NCBI RefSeq assembly: GCF_022565775.1
Contig: NZ_JAIUMC010000032.1
Coordinates: 1 to 32,240, forward strand
DNA length: 32,240 nt
Reading direction: 5' to 3'
Source of the DNA: Natronospirillum sp.
GTDB taxonomy: Bacteria; Pseudomonadota; Gammaproteobacteria; Pseudomonadales; Natronospirillaceae
Below the pieces are notes generated by a model, which was not told the DNA's origin, did not search any database, and saw nothing but the letters and a program-made list of their open reading frames with translations. Shown piece by piece: positions 23,503 through 32,069 of the stretch (within the stretch, counting starts at the first letter, position 1; every line of letters begins with the position of its first letter). The translations under genes and the position numbers were made by a program.

Positions 23503-25173
23503 ATGCCGCGCAATGTCTTTGACTTCATCATTGTAGGTGGCGGCTCCGCTGGCTGCCTGCTGGCCAATCGCCTCAGCAGTGATCCGGACAAGCAGGTACT
23601 GCTGCTGGAAGCCGGAGGCAGCGACCGCTACCACTGGATACACATTCCCGTCGGTTATCTTTACTGCATCGGCAACCCGCGAACAGACTGGCTGTACCAG
23701 ACTGAAGCTGATGCGGGGCTGAATGGGCGCTCGCTGCGGTATCCGCGCGGCAAGACCCTTGGCGGCTGTTCGTCGATCAATGGCATGATCTACATGCGCG
23801 GCCAGGCCCGAGACTATGACGAATGGGCAAAACTCACCGGTGATGAAACCTGGTCCTGGCAGAACTGCCTGCCCGAATTCAAGGCACATGAAGATCACTA
23901 CCGGCTTGAATGTGATGCCTTTGCCGATGCGCACGAGCGTGAATCGTTCGCTCGCCTGCATGGCAGTGGCGGGGAATGGCGGATTGAAAAGCAGCGCCTG
24001 AACTGGGACATTCTGGAGTGCTTTGCCAATGCCGCAGAGCAGGCCGGCTTGCCGCGCACGGCCGACTTCAACGGCGGTGATAATCATGGTGTCGGCTATT
24101 TTGAAGTCAACCAGCGCCGTGGCTGGCGCTGGAACACGGCCAAGGCATTTCTGCATCCGGTACGGCAGCGCCGGAACTTGACGGTGTGGACACAGGCCCA
24201 GGTCGAGCGGCTGACGTTCGACCGAACCGACGGCGGTCGGCCGCGCTGCTCGGGAGTTTGCGTGCGACGCTCCGGCGATAGTGTCAGCGTGCAGGCTCGG
24301 CACGAAGTCATTCTGTCCGCCGGCGCCATTGGCTCACCGCAGATCCTGCAGCTATCCGGCATCGGGCCGACCCCCTTGTTGCAACAACTGGGTATAGAGG
24401 TTGTGGCGGACGTGCCCGGGGTTGGGGCCAATCTGCAGGATCATCTACAGATACGGTCGATCTACAAGGTAAAGGGCGCCAAGACACTCAATACCATGGC
24501 CAACAGTCTGCTGGGCAAGGCGGCCATCGGCCTGGAGTATCTGCTGAAACGGTCCGGTCCGATGAGCATGGCACCCAGCCAGTTGGGCGCATTTTCTCGC
24601 TCGGCCCCAGATCAACCGCATGCCAATCTTGAATATCATGTGCAGCCGCTGAGTCTGGACGCGTTCGGAGAGGAACTGCACCCGTTTCCGGCCTTTACCG
24701 CCAGCGTATGCAACCTGAATCCGACAAGCCGCGGTGAAGTCCGCATCACCTCGCGCGATGCCAGCCAGGCGCCCTTGATCTGCCCCCACTACCTGAGTAC
24801 GGAGGAAGATCGGAGCATTGCCGTGCAGAGTCTGCGGCAGGTTCGCCATATCGTGTCACAACCGGCCCTGGCGGCTTACCAGCCCGAGGAGTGGCGACCC
24901 GGTGCGCAGTATCAGAGCGATGACGATCTGGCGCGGCTGGCGGGTGACATTGCCACCACCATCTTCCATCCGGTCGGCACTGCCAAGATGAGCACCTCGG
25001 GTGACCCCATGGGTGTGGTTGACACCCGGCTGCGAGTGCGCAATGTCGAGGGCCTGAGAGTGGTTGACGCCAGCATCATGCCGTTGATTGTCAGTGGCAA
25101 TACGAACTCGCCCACCCTTATGATTGCGGAAAAGGCGGCCGGCTGGATAGCCGCTGCCAGCCACGAGAGGTAG
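23503..25173 (+). CDS. GMC-family FAD oxidoreductase, possible 3-hydroxypropionate dehydrogenase (HpdH-like)
   Basis: A choline-dehydrogenase-like flavoprotein of 556 residues. The FAD motif FIIVGGGSAGCLLANRL (8-24) is followed by LEAGG, the GMC signature RGKTLGGCSSINGMIYMRG, the second signature ILSAGAIGSPQILQLSGIG, the catalytic histidine region FHPVGTAKM and GNTNSPTLMIAEKAA. Members oxidise primary alcohols. In Pseudomonas the 3-hydroxypropionate dehydrogenase HpdH belongs to this family and sits beside mmsA and a LysR gene, as here, so malonate semialdehyde is the likely product. ATG 23503 has GGAGGG seven bases upstream; an ATG at 23485 overlaps the mmsA stop and is an alternative. Choline or another alcohol as substrate cannot be excluded, but no betaine aldehyde dehydrogenase is nearby. 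Confidence 0.85.
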   Translation: MPRNVFDFIIVGGGSAGCLLANRLSSDPDKQVLLLEAGGSDRYHWIHIPVGYLYCIGNPRTDWLYQTEADAGLNGRSLRYPRGKTLGGCSSINGMIYMRGQARDYDEWAKLTGDETWSWQNCLPEFKAHEDHYRLECDAFADAHERESFARLHGSGGEWRIEKQRLNWDILECFANAAEQAGLPRTADFNGGDNHGVGYFEVNQRRGWRWNTAKAFLHPVRQRRNLTVWTQAQVERLTFDRTDGGRPRCSGVCVRRSGDSVSVQARHEVILSAGAIGSPQILQLSGIGPTPLLQQLGIEVVADVPGVGANLQDHLQIRSIYKVKGAKTLNTMANSLLGKAAIGLEYLLKRSGPMSMAPSQLGAFSRSAPDQPHANLEYHVQPLSLDAFGEELHPFPAFTASVCNLNPTSRGEVRITSRDASQAPLICPHYLSTEEDRSIAVQSLRQVRHIVSQPALAAYQPEEWRPGAQYQSDDDLARLAGDIATTIFHPVGTAKMSTSGDPMGVVDTRLRVRNVEGLRVVDASIMPLIVSGNTNSPTLMIAEKAAGWIAAASHER

Positions 25174-25177
25174 GTAT

Positions 25178-26083
25178 ATGGACTATACGGCCCTGCGCGT
25201 GATGGTAGCGGTGGCTCGGGAGGGTAACCTGACGCGTGCCGCAGAACGGCTGCATATGACGCAGCCGGCACTGAGCCTGCAATTGAAAAAATTGCAGCAT
25301 GAGATCGACCTGGTGCTGTTCGAGCGCACGGCACGCGGCATGAAGATAACCGAAGCCGGGCGTCGCCTGTTGCCGGCAGCGCAGCGGGCTGTGCAGTCGG
25401 TATCGGAATTCAGGGCCGCGGCCATGGGGCTTACCGGTGTGGTGCAGGGTCAGGCCAGGATAGGGACTATCGTCGACCCGGAGTTCCTGCGTCTGGGCGG
25501 CTTCCTGCGCCACCTGGTGCATTTGCATCCTGGGTTGTCTTTTGAGCTGCAGCAAGGGATCTCGGGCTCTGTAGCGCGTCTGGTAGAGCAGGGAGACCTG
25601 GATGTTGCTTTCACCCTGGGTCTGCCCGGGTTGCCGGAGTTGCAGCAGCACTTTCATGTGCAAACGCTGGCCGACTTCAAATATCAGGTAATCGCGCCGC
25701 CCGGCTGGCGGAGTAAGGTACAGGGAAAAGGCTGGACTGAACTGGCCGGTTTGCCGTGGATCGCAACACCACCCGAGTCAGTGCACGCGCGGTTGCTGAA
25801 GCGGATTTATGATGATCTGGGCTTGTCCCGACATGTGGTTGCCCGCGTAGATGTGGAGGCTTCCATGTTGGAGCTGGTGAAATCCGGCGTTGCTCTGGCC
25901 CTGGCTCGTGACAGTCTGGCGCTGCAGCTCGCTCATGAGGCCGGCGTGGTAGTGGCCGACAGGGTCAGCATCCCGGCCACACTGGGTTTTATCTGCCGGC
26001 AGGACAGGGCGGCAGAGCCGGCGATTGAAGCGGTTTTTGAGGTCGTGCGACAGGTCTGGAGTTGCGGGAGCGTCGAGGTATAA
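25178..26083 (+). CDS. LysR-family regulator (HpdR-like by context)
   Basis: A LysR-type regulator of 301 residues. The N-terminal winged helix has NLTRAAERLHMTQPALSLQLKKL (16-38, cited in part), followed by the linker helix and a periplasmic-binding-protein-like effector domain. It starts four bases after the oxidoreductase stop codon with GAGAGGT as ribosome site, so it belongs to the mmsA operon. Most LysR genes are divergent from their target, so a distal position in the operon is less usual. The LysR box before mmsA would let it activate its own operon in response to the substrate or an intermediate. Confidence 0.9.
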   Translation: MDYTALRVMVAVAREGNLTRAAERLHMTQPALSLQLKKLQHEIDLVLFERTARGMKITEAGRRLLPAAQRAVQSVSEFRAAAMGLTGVVQGQARIGTIVDPEFLRLGGFLRHLVHLHPGLSFELQQGISGSVARLVEQGDLDVAFTLGLPGLPELQQHFHVQTLADFKYQVIAPPGWRSKVQGKGWTELAGLPWIATPPESVHARLLKRIYDDLGLSRHVVARVDVEASMLELVKSGVALALARDSLALQLAHEAGVVVADRVSIPATLGFICRQDRAAEPAIEAVFEVVRQVWSCGSVEV

Positions 26084-26168
26084 GCAGCCGCCTGAGCGAG
26101 TAATCGGGTGGCTGAAATTTATTCTTGACGAGCTTTGATGATTGATCTACGCTGAATTTTAACTTGAG

Positions 26169-26179
26169 TGGTCAGACCA
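26169..26179. promoter_or_regulatory. FadR/GntR-type operator TGGTCAGACCA
   Basis: A perfect 11-bp palindrome of the TGGTnnnACCA type used by FadR-subfamily GntR regulators such as PdhR. It lies 85 bases before the gntR start codon. It is downstream of a TTGACG -35-like box (26125-26130) and a weak -10 (TACGCT, 26148-26153), that is, near the expected start of transcription, as in autorepression. Confidence 0.65.
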
Positions 26180-26263
26180 TCATACATGCGAACCACAAGA
26201 CCATCAGGCCATGGCGGCATCGTGGAGATGCCGCCTCACAAACGGAGCAATGAGCAGCCAACC

Positions 26264-26986
26264 ATGAAAATAGAGCCCCTCGAAAAGAAAAGTTTAAGTG
26301 ACTTCGTTGTTGCCAAGATCAAGGCTATGGCCGTCAGTGGAGAACTCAAGGAAGGTGACAGGGTCCCTGGAGAGCGGGATCTGTGCGATCAGTTTGAGGT
26401 CAGCCGGGCATCGGTGCGGGAGGGCCTGAAGCTGCTGGAACTTCAGGGGCTGCTCAAGAGAACCAATGCCGGTACCGTCATCACAACAAACTTTGCTTCC
26501 ATACTGGAAGAAACACTGGCGCTGAAAATTCTGCTGGATGACTGCAGCTACGAGGACATTACCGAAGCCCGCCTGTTCCTTGAAAAGACCATGGTAGGCC
26601 TGGCAGCGGAACGCGTGGAGCCGCAGGAAATCGAGATTATGGAGCAGCAACTGGCGCTGATGGTGGAGGCCGAGAAGGCCGACAACAATGACGACTATAT
26701 CCTTGCAGACATTGCCTTCCATCAGCAGATCGCCAACGCCTCCAGGAGCCGGGTGCTGGTGAGTCTTTACAACTCGATAATCACGTTGGTCTTCCGGGCC
26801 CAGAAAAGCGTCGGCTACGACAAGGCGGTCATGAAAGAGTCGATCAAGTTTCATGCGAAGATTCTGCAAGCACTGAAAAAGAAAGACAGGGAGCTCGCTG
26901 AAAAAGAGATGCACCACCATCTGTTCGACGTTCAGGAGCGCATAAACCACCTGATCAGTAAAGACATCATTAAATCAGGAGTATGA
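26264..26986 (+). CDS. FadR-subfamily GntR transcriptional regulator
   Basis: A GntR regulator of 240 residues. The winged helix includes LKEGDRVPGERDLCDQFEVSR and ASVREGLKLLELQGLL. The all-helical FCD effector domain has histidines in the metal-binding positions (ADIAFHQQIANAS, FHAKILQAL and the MHHHL region). Such domains bind small organic acids with a metal. The ATG at 26264 gives the usual N-terminus; the frame upstream to 26168 looks like leader sequence and contains the operator. The next gene starts four bases after the stop codon. It probably represses the whole FAH-hydroxyacid dehydrogenase-TRAP operon. Confidence 0.9.
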   Translation: MKIEPLEKKSLSDFVVAKIKAMAVSGELKEGDRVPGERDLCDQFEVSRASVREGLKLLELQGLLKRTNAGTVITTNFASILEETLALKILLDDCSYEDITEARLFLEKTMVGLAAERVEPQEIEIMEQQLALMVEAEKADNNDDYILADIAFHQQIANASRSRVLVSLYNSIITLVFRAQKSVGYDKAVMKESIKFHAKILQALKKKDRELAEKEMHHHLFDVQERINHLISKDIIKSGV

Positions 26987-26990
26987 AGAG

Positions 26991-27746
26991 ATGTACGTTC
27001 GCTACAATTACAATAACGAAGTCTGCGCAGGATTTCTGGAAAACGACATGATCAGAAGCTTGAATGGCTCTCTGTTCAATCATGACGGGCTGGGTGAAGA
27101 AAGCGTCAGTTTATCTTCAGTCAACCTGTTGCCGCCTTGCCAGCCCAGCAAGGTCGTCTGTGTCGGACTGAACTACCTGGACCATGCCGCAGAGATGAAC
27201 GAAACACTGCCGGATGCGCCGCTGCTTTTCATGAAGCCCGCAACCAGCGTGATCGGACACGGCGACACTATTGTGGCGCCAAAAGACACCGGCCGGCTGG
27301 ACTATGAGGCCGAGCTGGCCATTGTGATCGGCCGGGAAGCGAAAAACATCCCCGCTGCAGAAGCTCCGGATTATATCTTCGGCTACACCTGCGCTAATGA
27401 TTTCACCGCGCGAGCCATTCAGTTGTCTGATAAACAATGGACCCGCGGCAAATCATTCGACACCTTCTGCCCGATTGGACCGGGTATTGTCAGAACGATC
27501 GATCACAACAATGCCAGAATTCATCTGACTGTAAATGGCGAGGTGCGTCAGGATTCGAATATCAAAGAATTCATATTCGGTGTGTATGACGTCGTCAGTT
27601 ATATTTCCCGACATATGACTCTGTTGCCGGGAGACGTAATACTCACAGGTACTCCGCACGGCGTTGGTCCGGTTAATTCCGGTGACGTCATGTCTGTTTC
27701 CATTGACGGAATTGGAACGTTGACCAATACGCTGAAAGTACAGTAA
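26991..27746 (+). CDS. Fumarylacetoacetate hydrolase (FAH) family protein
   Basis: A 251-residue enzyme with the FAH fold. The family includes hydrolases, decarboxylases and isomerases acting on 2-oxo or acylpyruvate-type acids with a bound divalent metal. Visible motifs are VVCVGLNYLDHAAEM, LFMKPATSVIG, LDYEAELAIVIG with the metal-binding glutamates, GYTCANDFTARAIQ, RGKSFDTFCPIGP and LTGTPHGVGP near the C-terminus. The length fits the small bacterial members such as HpaG- and FAHD1-like proteins. AGGAG overlaps the end of the regulator gene. The exact substrate cannot be predicted; from the neighbours it is likely a 2-oxoacid or its enol. Confidence 0.87.
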   Translation: MYVRYNYNNEVCAGFLENDMIRSLNGSLFNHDGLGEESVSLSSVNLLPPCQPSKVVCVGLNYLDHAAEMNETLPDAPLLFMKPATSVIGHGDTIVAPKDTGRLDYEAELAIVIGREAKNIPAAEAPDYIFGYTCANDFTARAIQLSDKQWTRGKSFDTFCPIGPGIVRTIDHNNARIHLTVNGEVRQDSNIKEFIFGVYDVVSYISRHMTLLPGDVILTGTPHGVGPVNSGDVMSVSIDGIGTLTNTLKVQ

Positions 27747-27784
27747 TTATATAATTCAGTAATTTAAGAAGCCTTATTTATTTG

Positions 27785-27801
27785 CAGGTTGTAGAAACCT
27801 G
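27785..27801 (+). other. Hairpin before the hydroxyacid dehydrogenase gene
   Basis: CAGGTT-GTAGA-AACCTG, a perfect six-base-pair stem in the 102-base gap after the FAH gene. There is no T tract after it, so a processing or stability element is more likely than a terminator. Confidence 0.35.
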
Positions 27802-27848
27802 AGGGCGGCTGTACGCCTGAATAAAATTAAAACAAGAGAGAAATAACA

Positions 27849-28805
27849 ATGAAATATAACGTACTCATGACCGATACCATATTCCCAGATACGGCTATCG
27901 AAGAAAGCAGCTTTGATCAGGGCAATATGGAATTTCAATTGAGCCCGGGCAGTGATGTCGAAACACTGGCAGAGCATGGCCAGGCGGCGGATGCGCTGCT
28001 GGTCGTCTATGCCCCTGTCTCCGCGGACCTTATTGAGCGGCTGCCCAATTGCAAGGTGATTGTGCGAGCCGGCATCGGTTACAACAACGTTGATCTGGAT
28101 GCTGCCACTCGGCGGGGCATCAAGGTGGCCAATGTGCCGGACTACTGTCAGGACGAGGTCGCCGACCATACCCTTGCACTCTTGCTGGCACTGGGCCGCA
28201 AGGTTTGTTTGCTGGATGAAAGCATACGTGCTGGCAGTTGGAACGCGAACCTGGGCCGGGATGCCCCCAGATTCCGTGGCAAGACACTTGGACTGCTCGG
28301 TTGCGGGGCGATTGGTCTTGAAGTGGCGCACCGGGCGGCGGCATTCGGTATGCACGTCGTCGGCTTCGACCCCTATGCCGCCTCAGGTTTACTGGAAGAA
28401 CACAACATTGAACGTGCGGTGGATTTCGACGGCTTCCTGGCAAGCATCGATTTTCTCTCGTTGCATCTGCCGCTGACGGCAGACACGCGGTACATCATTG
28501 ATCACACGGCGCTCGGGAAGATGAAGTCCTCGGCCCTGATCGTCAACACCTCCCGGGGAGGTCTGATACAGGAAGATGATCTGTATGCAGCCCTTAACAG
28601 CGGCGAGATAGCCGGTGCAGCGTTGGATGTACTGGAATGTGAGCCACCGGATGGCATCCCCAAACTGGCGGATTTGGAGAACACGCTTATTACACCCCAT
28701 ACCGCCTTTCTCTCGGAAAACTCCGTCGACGAACTGCGAAAGAAGGCTTCCATGGAAGTCATCCGAACGCTGAAGGAGGGAAGGCCCAAGCATCAAGTAA
28801 ACTGA
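27849..28805 (+). CDS. D-2-hydroxyacid dehydrogenase (CtBP-like subgroup)
   Basis: NAD(P)-dependent oxidoreductase of 318 residues that interconverts a 2-oxoacid and a D-2-hydroxyacid. The split substrate domain surrounds a Rossmann domain with GLLGCGAIGLEVA. The catalytic residues are present: Arg in VNTSRGGLI, Glu in LECEPPDG and His in ITPHTAF. The segment NVPDYCQDEVADHTLALLLA is typical of the subgroup annotated with eukaryotic C-terminal binding proteins. It lies in the operon between the FAH-family gene and the TRAP transporter, so it probably handles the first or last step of the imported acid. Glyoxylate/hydroxypyruvate reductase is another possible activity. Confidence 0.9.
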   Translation: MKYNVLMTDTIFPDTAIEESSFDQGNMEFQLSPGSDVETLAEHGQAADALLVVYAPVSADLIERLPNCKVIVRAGIGYNNVDLDAATRRGIKVANVPDYCQDEVADHTLALLLALGRKVCLLDESIRAGSWNANLGRDAPRFRGKTLGLLGCGAIGLEVAHRAAAFGMHVVGFDPYAASGLLEEHNIERAVDFDGFLASIDFLSLHLPLTADTRYIIDHTALGKMKSSALIVNTSRGGLIQEDDLYAALNSGEIAGAALDVLECEPPDGIPKLADLENTLITPHTAFLSENSVDELRKKASMEVIRTLKEGRPKHQVN

Positions 28806-28869
28806 CGATAACCACGTAAAAAAACAATAGCCGTTTTACAAAGAGAACTAAAAAAGAAAGGGTACTACC

Positions 28870-29901
28870 ATGAAACCAACAAAAACAAAGCTCATTGGAA
28901 GCCTGGTGATGGCGGGTGTAATGACCACCCTCATGTCTGTCGGAGCGATGGCCCAGTCCACTGTCAATATCAAGCTGGCGCACAATGGCAACACTAACCC
29001 CGACGACCCTCAGAACATCGGTGTGGAAGCGTTCAAACAGATGGTGGAGGAGCGATCCAACGGCTCGCTGCAAGTGCAGATCTATCCTGCAGGGCAGTTG
29101 GGTGACGCGCGTTCGATCGTTGAGAGCATGCAGCTTGGCACCATTGAGATGGCCGATGTGGAAAATGGCCCCATGGGTCGTTTCGTGCCGGAGGCCATGG
29201 TCTGGGACTTGCCGTTCATCTTCCGCGATATCGACCATGCTCATGCGGTTCTGGACGGAGAAATCGGCCAGTCCATTCAGGAGAAGTATCTGGATGCCGG
29301 CATTCGCCATCTGGCCTACAACGATGGAGGGTTCCGGTACTTCACCAATGACCAGCAGCCCATCTACAGCATGGATGACCTTGACGGCCTGCGGATTCGG
29401 GTGATGGAGAGTGCCGTCATGGTCGACACCGTGAACGCCTTCGGCGCGTCCGCAGTGCCCATGTCGTTCGGTGAGCTTTACACGGCGCTGCAGCAGGGCG
29501 TTGTAGACGGCCAGGAGAACCCGATGAACCTGATCTACAGTCAGCGGTTTTATGAAGTGCAGGACTACCTGTCGCTCAGCGGGCATTTCTACTATCCACG
29601 TCAGTACATCGCCAGCGAAGCCTGGTGGCAGGGTCTGAGCGAGGAGCATCAGGACATCATCTCCCAGGCGGCCACCGAAGCTGCTGCCATTCAGCGCGCG
29701 GCGCTGGTGGACTATGAACTCGAAATGCTCAGGGTTCTGGAAGAACGCGGCATGCAGATCAATGAAGTCAGTGATGAAAGCAAGAACGAGTTCATCGAGG
29801 TCGGGCTAAGCGAGATCTACCCCAGCTACTATGAGGTTCTGGGTGGCGGTGACGCGGCACTTGGTGAAGAGCTTGTCAGAAGCATCCTCGCTATCGAGTG
29901 A
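28870..29901 (+). CDS. dctP: TRAP transporter substrate-binding protein (DctP family)
   Basis: Periplasmic solute-binding protein of a TRAP transporter, 343 residues. The signal peptide ends at about residue 29 (VGAMA before QSTVNIKLAHNG). The family core follows: AGQLGDARSIVESMQLGTIEM, LPFIFRD, LDGLRIRVMES with the conserved arginine that binds the ligand carboxylate, and ALQQGVVDGQENP. The arginine indicates an organic acid ligand, which fits the hydroxyacid dehydrogenase and FAH-family enzymes of the same operon. A hairpin lies between this gene and dctQ. Confidence 0.92.
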   Translation: MKPTKTKLIGSLVMAGVMTTLMSVGAMAQSTVNIKLAHNGNTNPDDPQNIGVEAFKQMVEERSNGSLQVQIYPAGQLGDARSIVESMQLGTIEMADVENGPMGRFVPEAMVWDLPFIFRDIDHAHAVLDGEIGQSIQEKYLDAGIRHLAYNDGGFRYFTNDQQPIYSMDDLDGLRIRVMESAVMVDTVNAFGASAVPMSFGELYTALQQGVVDGQENPMNLIYSQRFYEVQDYLSLSGHFYYPRQYIASEAWWQGLSEEHQDIISQAATEAAAIQRAALVDYELEMLRVLEERGMQINEVSDESKNEFIEVGLSEIYPSYYEVLGGGDAALGEELVRSILAIE

Positions 29902-29928
29902 GATAGTCTGCTACTCAGAAAAACAGGG

Positions 29929-29953
29929 CCGGGGCTGCCAGAGTCAGTCCCGG
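29929..29953 (+). other. Hairpin between dctP and dctQ
   Basis: CCGGGGCTG, loop CCAGAGT and CAGTCCCGG: nine pairs, one of them G-U. There is no T tract. Such hairpins between binding-protein and membrane-component genes often stabilise the upstream mRNA or partly stop transcription, so that the binding protein is made in excess. Confidence 0.5.
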
Positions 29954-29985
29954 TCAGTCACCCAGAACCGAAACAGCGATAGCAG

Positions 29986-30483
29986 GTGGCCAAGGTGAGA
30001 ACCTCCCAGGATACCGGATTTGTTTGGCTCGTAAACACCATCATCAAGTCATGCTTGGTTTTCATGATGATGGCGATTGCGTCATTGACCATGTATCAGA
30101 TTATCATGCGCTACGGACTGAGCAAGTCCAGTTCATGGAGTGAAGAAGCCATACGCTTCGCATTTATTTGGTGTAGTTTTCTCGCCGTTTCAATCGGGAT
30201 CAGAGAAAAGATACACATCGGAATCAATATTGTTGTGCAGCTCTTTTCGGACCGAGTACAACGCATTATCGAAATCCTTTCCTACATGCTGATCGTTGCC
30301 TTTGCCAGTCTGCTTGTTTTTTATGGTGCCAGGGTGGTGTCATCGACCCAGTTTCAGTCATCGCCGGCGCTCGGGATACCCATGAGCTGGGTCTATCTTT
30401 CCGTTCCGACAATGGGCGCTCTGGTTATCTTTTATAGCACCCTGGAAATTGTCAGCCTGATTAAAGGCTTTAAAAAATTATAA
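29986..30483 (+). CDS. dctQ: TRAP transporter small membrane subunit (DctQ family)
   Basis: A 165-residue inner-membrane protein with four hydrophobic helices and the family motif SSSWSEEAIRFAFIW between helices 1 and 2. The proposed start is GTG; a second in-frame GTG at 29995 is an alternative, and neither has a strong ribosome site, so the exact N-terminus is uncertain. It is 84 bases after dctP and 15 before dctM. It pairs with DctM to form the sodium- or proton-driven transporter. Confidence 0.88.
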   Translation: MAKVRTSQDTGFVWLVNTIIKSCLVFMMMAIASLTMYQIIMRYGLSKSSSWSEEAIRFAFIWCSFLAVSIGIREKIHIGINIVVQLFSDRVQRIIEILSYMLIVAFASLLVFYGARVVSSTQFQSSPALGIPMSWVYLSVPTMGALVIFYSTLEIVSLIKGFKKL

Positions 30484-30498
30484 ATAGAAGGCGATGAC

Positions 30499-31773
30499 AT
30501 GCTGTTAACTCTACTCGTTGTGCTTATCTTCTGTTTCATGATCAATGTTCCTATTGGTTTTGCAATGGGCATTGCTGTGCTGGCCAGCCTGATGGTTTTC
30601 GGCGGCCTGCCCATCACCATGCTGCCGCAACGGATGATGGCCGGTATCAACTCATTTCCGCTCCTGGCGATACCGCTGTTCATGCTGGCGGGCTCCATCA
30701 TGGAGCGGGGTGGGATCTCGAGGCGCATTGTCAGCCTGGCCAGCGCGTTGCTGGGCCACATACGAGGAGGCCTGGCGGCCGTTTCTGTGCTGGCCTGTAC
30801 CTTTTTTGCCTCCATATCGGGTTCGGCACCGGGCACTGCAGCTGCTGTCGGTGAGCTGACCATCCCCGAAATGGTCAAACGAGGTTATTCCAAGGACTAC
30901 GCGTCTTCGGTCATTGCGTCTGCTTCCTGCCTAGGGGTGGTCATACCGCCAAGCATCACTTTCATCATCTATGGCATCGTGGCTGACGTCTCCATAGGTC
31001 AGCTTTTCATCGCCGGGATCATTCCGGGCGTTCTGCTGTCATCAGTCCTCATTCTGGTCAGTGTGCTGCGTTCGAGGCGTCTGGGGTATCCGACAGAGCT
31101 CAAGCAGAGCTGGAAAGACCGCGGGCACGCCCTGATTGACTCCCTGTGGGGCCTTATGCTGCCGGTCATCATTCTCGGGGGTATAATGACCGGCATCTTT
31201 ACTCCTACCGAGTCTGCCGGCATTGCCGTCTTCTACGGCCTTTTCGTGAGCATGGTGGTCTACCGTGAACTGAGCTGGAAGGACCTCGGCCCCGTGTTCT
31301 ACAAGGCGTCGCTCAACTCGGCCATGATTATCCTGCTCATTGCCGTCGCCAGCCCATTCGGCTGGATCATGATGATCGAGCAAGTCCCTCAGATGGCGTC
31401 TTCAGCACTGCTGGGTATCTCTACAAACCTTTATCTGATTCTGCTGCTGATGATCCTGATGTACCTGATCCTGGGTACCTTCATGGAGACTGGAGCCATC
31501 ATTCTGCTGATCGTACCGATCTTTGCCCCTGTCGCGCAGCAATTGGGCATTGATATGGTCCATTTTGGAGTGATCACGGTGGTGGCACTTGCCATCGGGA
31601 TGGCGACACCACCTGTGGGAATCACGCTATTTGCCACCTGCAGCATCTCCGGCGTTTCAATCGGACAGATCTCGCGGATGGTCCTGCCGTTCCTTGCGGC
31701 TCTGGTAGCTTGCCTGCTGGTGCTGGCGTTCGTGCCGGCGTTGTCGACTTTCCTGCCCTCTTTGGTGTTCTGA
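30499..31773 (+). CDS. dctM: TRAP transporter large membrane subunit (DctM family)
   Basis: The 424-residue transport subunit of the TRAP system, with about 11-12 membrane helices. Family features include FPLLAIPLFMLAGSIME, GSAPGTAAAVGEL, YASSVIASASCLGVVIPPSI and FTPTESAGIAVFYGL. GAAGGCGATG precedes the ATG. It is the last gene of the operon, and a strong hairpin follows 16 bases after the stop. Confidence 0.94.
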   Translation: MLLTLLVVLIFCFMINVPIGFAMGIAVLASLMVFGGLPITMLPQRMMAGINSFPLLAIPLFMLAGSIMERGGISRRIVSLASALLGHIRGGLAAVSVLACTFFASISGSAPGTAAAVGELTIPEMVKRGYSKDYASSVIASASCLGVVIPPSITFIIYGIVADVSIGQLFIAGIIPGVLLSSVLILVSVLRSRRLGYPTELKQSWKDRGHALIDSLWGLMLPVIILGGIMTGIFTPTESAGIAVFYGLFVSMVVYRELSWKDLGPVFYKASLNSAMIILLIAVASPFGWIMMIEQVPQMASSALLGISTNLYLILLLMILMYLILGTFMETGAIILLIVPIFAPVAQQLGIDMVHFGVITVVALAIGMATPPVGITLFATCSISGVSIGQISRMVLPFLAALVACLLVLAFVPALSTFLPSLVF

Positions 31774-31789
31774 TCGACGGTGCTCAGAC

Positions 31790-31824
31790 TGCTGCCATAG
31801 GGGCCTGCAAGCCCCGAGGCAGCA
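31790..31824 (+). terminator. Compound hairpin downstream of dctM
   Basis: Outer arms TGCTGCC (31790-31796) and GGCAGCA (31818-31824) enclose inner arms GGGGC (31800-31804) and GCCCC (31811-31815). This makes a 12-pair GC-rich stem with small internal bulges. No T tract follows, so it is a probable 3'-end or Rho-assisted terminator rather than a classical intrinsic one. Confidence 0.6.
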
Positions 31825-32023
31825 AACCCGCGGCCTTCCCCGTCCCCGCTGTTCCAGCGTGAACCTGATCATATTTTTGGTTGGGCAGGCGGAGCGCAGC
31901 CAATACCATGGAGGTGAGGTCGGACATCAATCAGGGGATGGTTTGGTTTCAGAGGGTTAAGCTTGCGCTTGATCTTTAACGAAATCAGAGCTTTGAAAAA
32001 ATGAGGAAATGGAAGTGGCGGCA

Positions 32024-32046
32024 ACTACCGAGGATTCCTCGGTAGT
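32024..32046. repeat. Perfect 23-bp palindrome
   Basis: ACTACCGAGGA, one central T, then TCCTCGGTAGT: eleven perfect pairs. It lies 24 bases after the stop codon of the minus-strand gene at the window edge. It may be that gene's terminator, although the T-rich tract on that strand is about 20 bases further on. Confidence 0.55.
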
Positions 32047-32069
32047 GCGTCAGAAAGGCAAGAGTCGAT

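Larger units (their letters stand above)
31774..32069. other. Non-coding region of 296 bases after dctM
   Basis: It holds a compound hairpin just after dctM and a perfect 23-bp palindrome at 32024-32046, listed separately. The only small frame I see (31908-31979, 23 codons) has no ribosome site. Nothing else is recognised. Confidence 0.6.

Noticed and set aside
31908..31979. Short frame of 23 codons after the TRAP operon
   Set aside because: No Shine-Dalgarno, no similarity, and of a length expected by chance.
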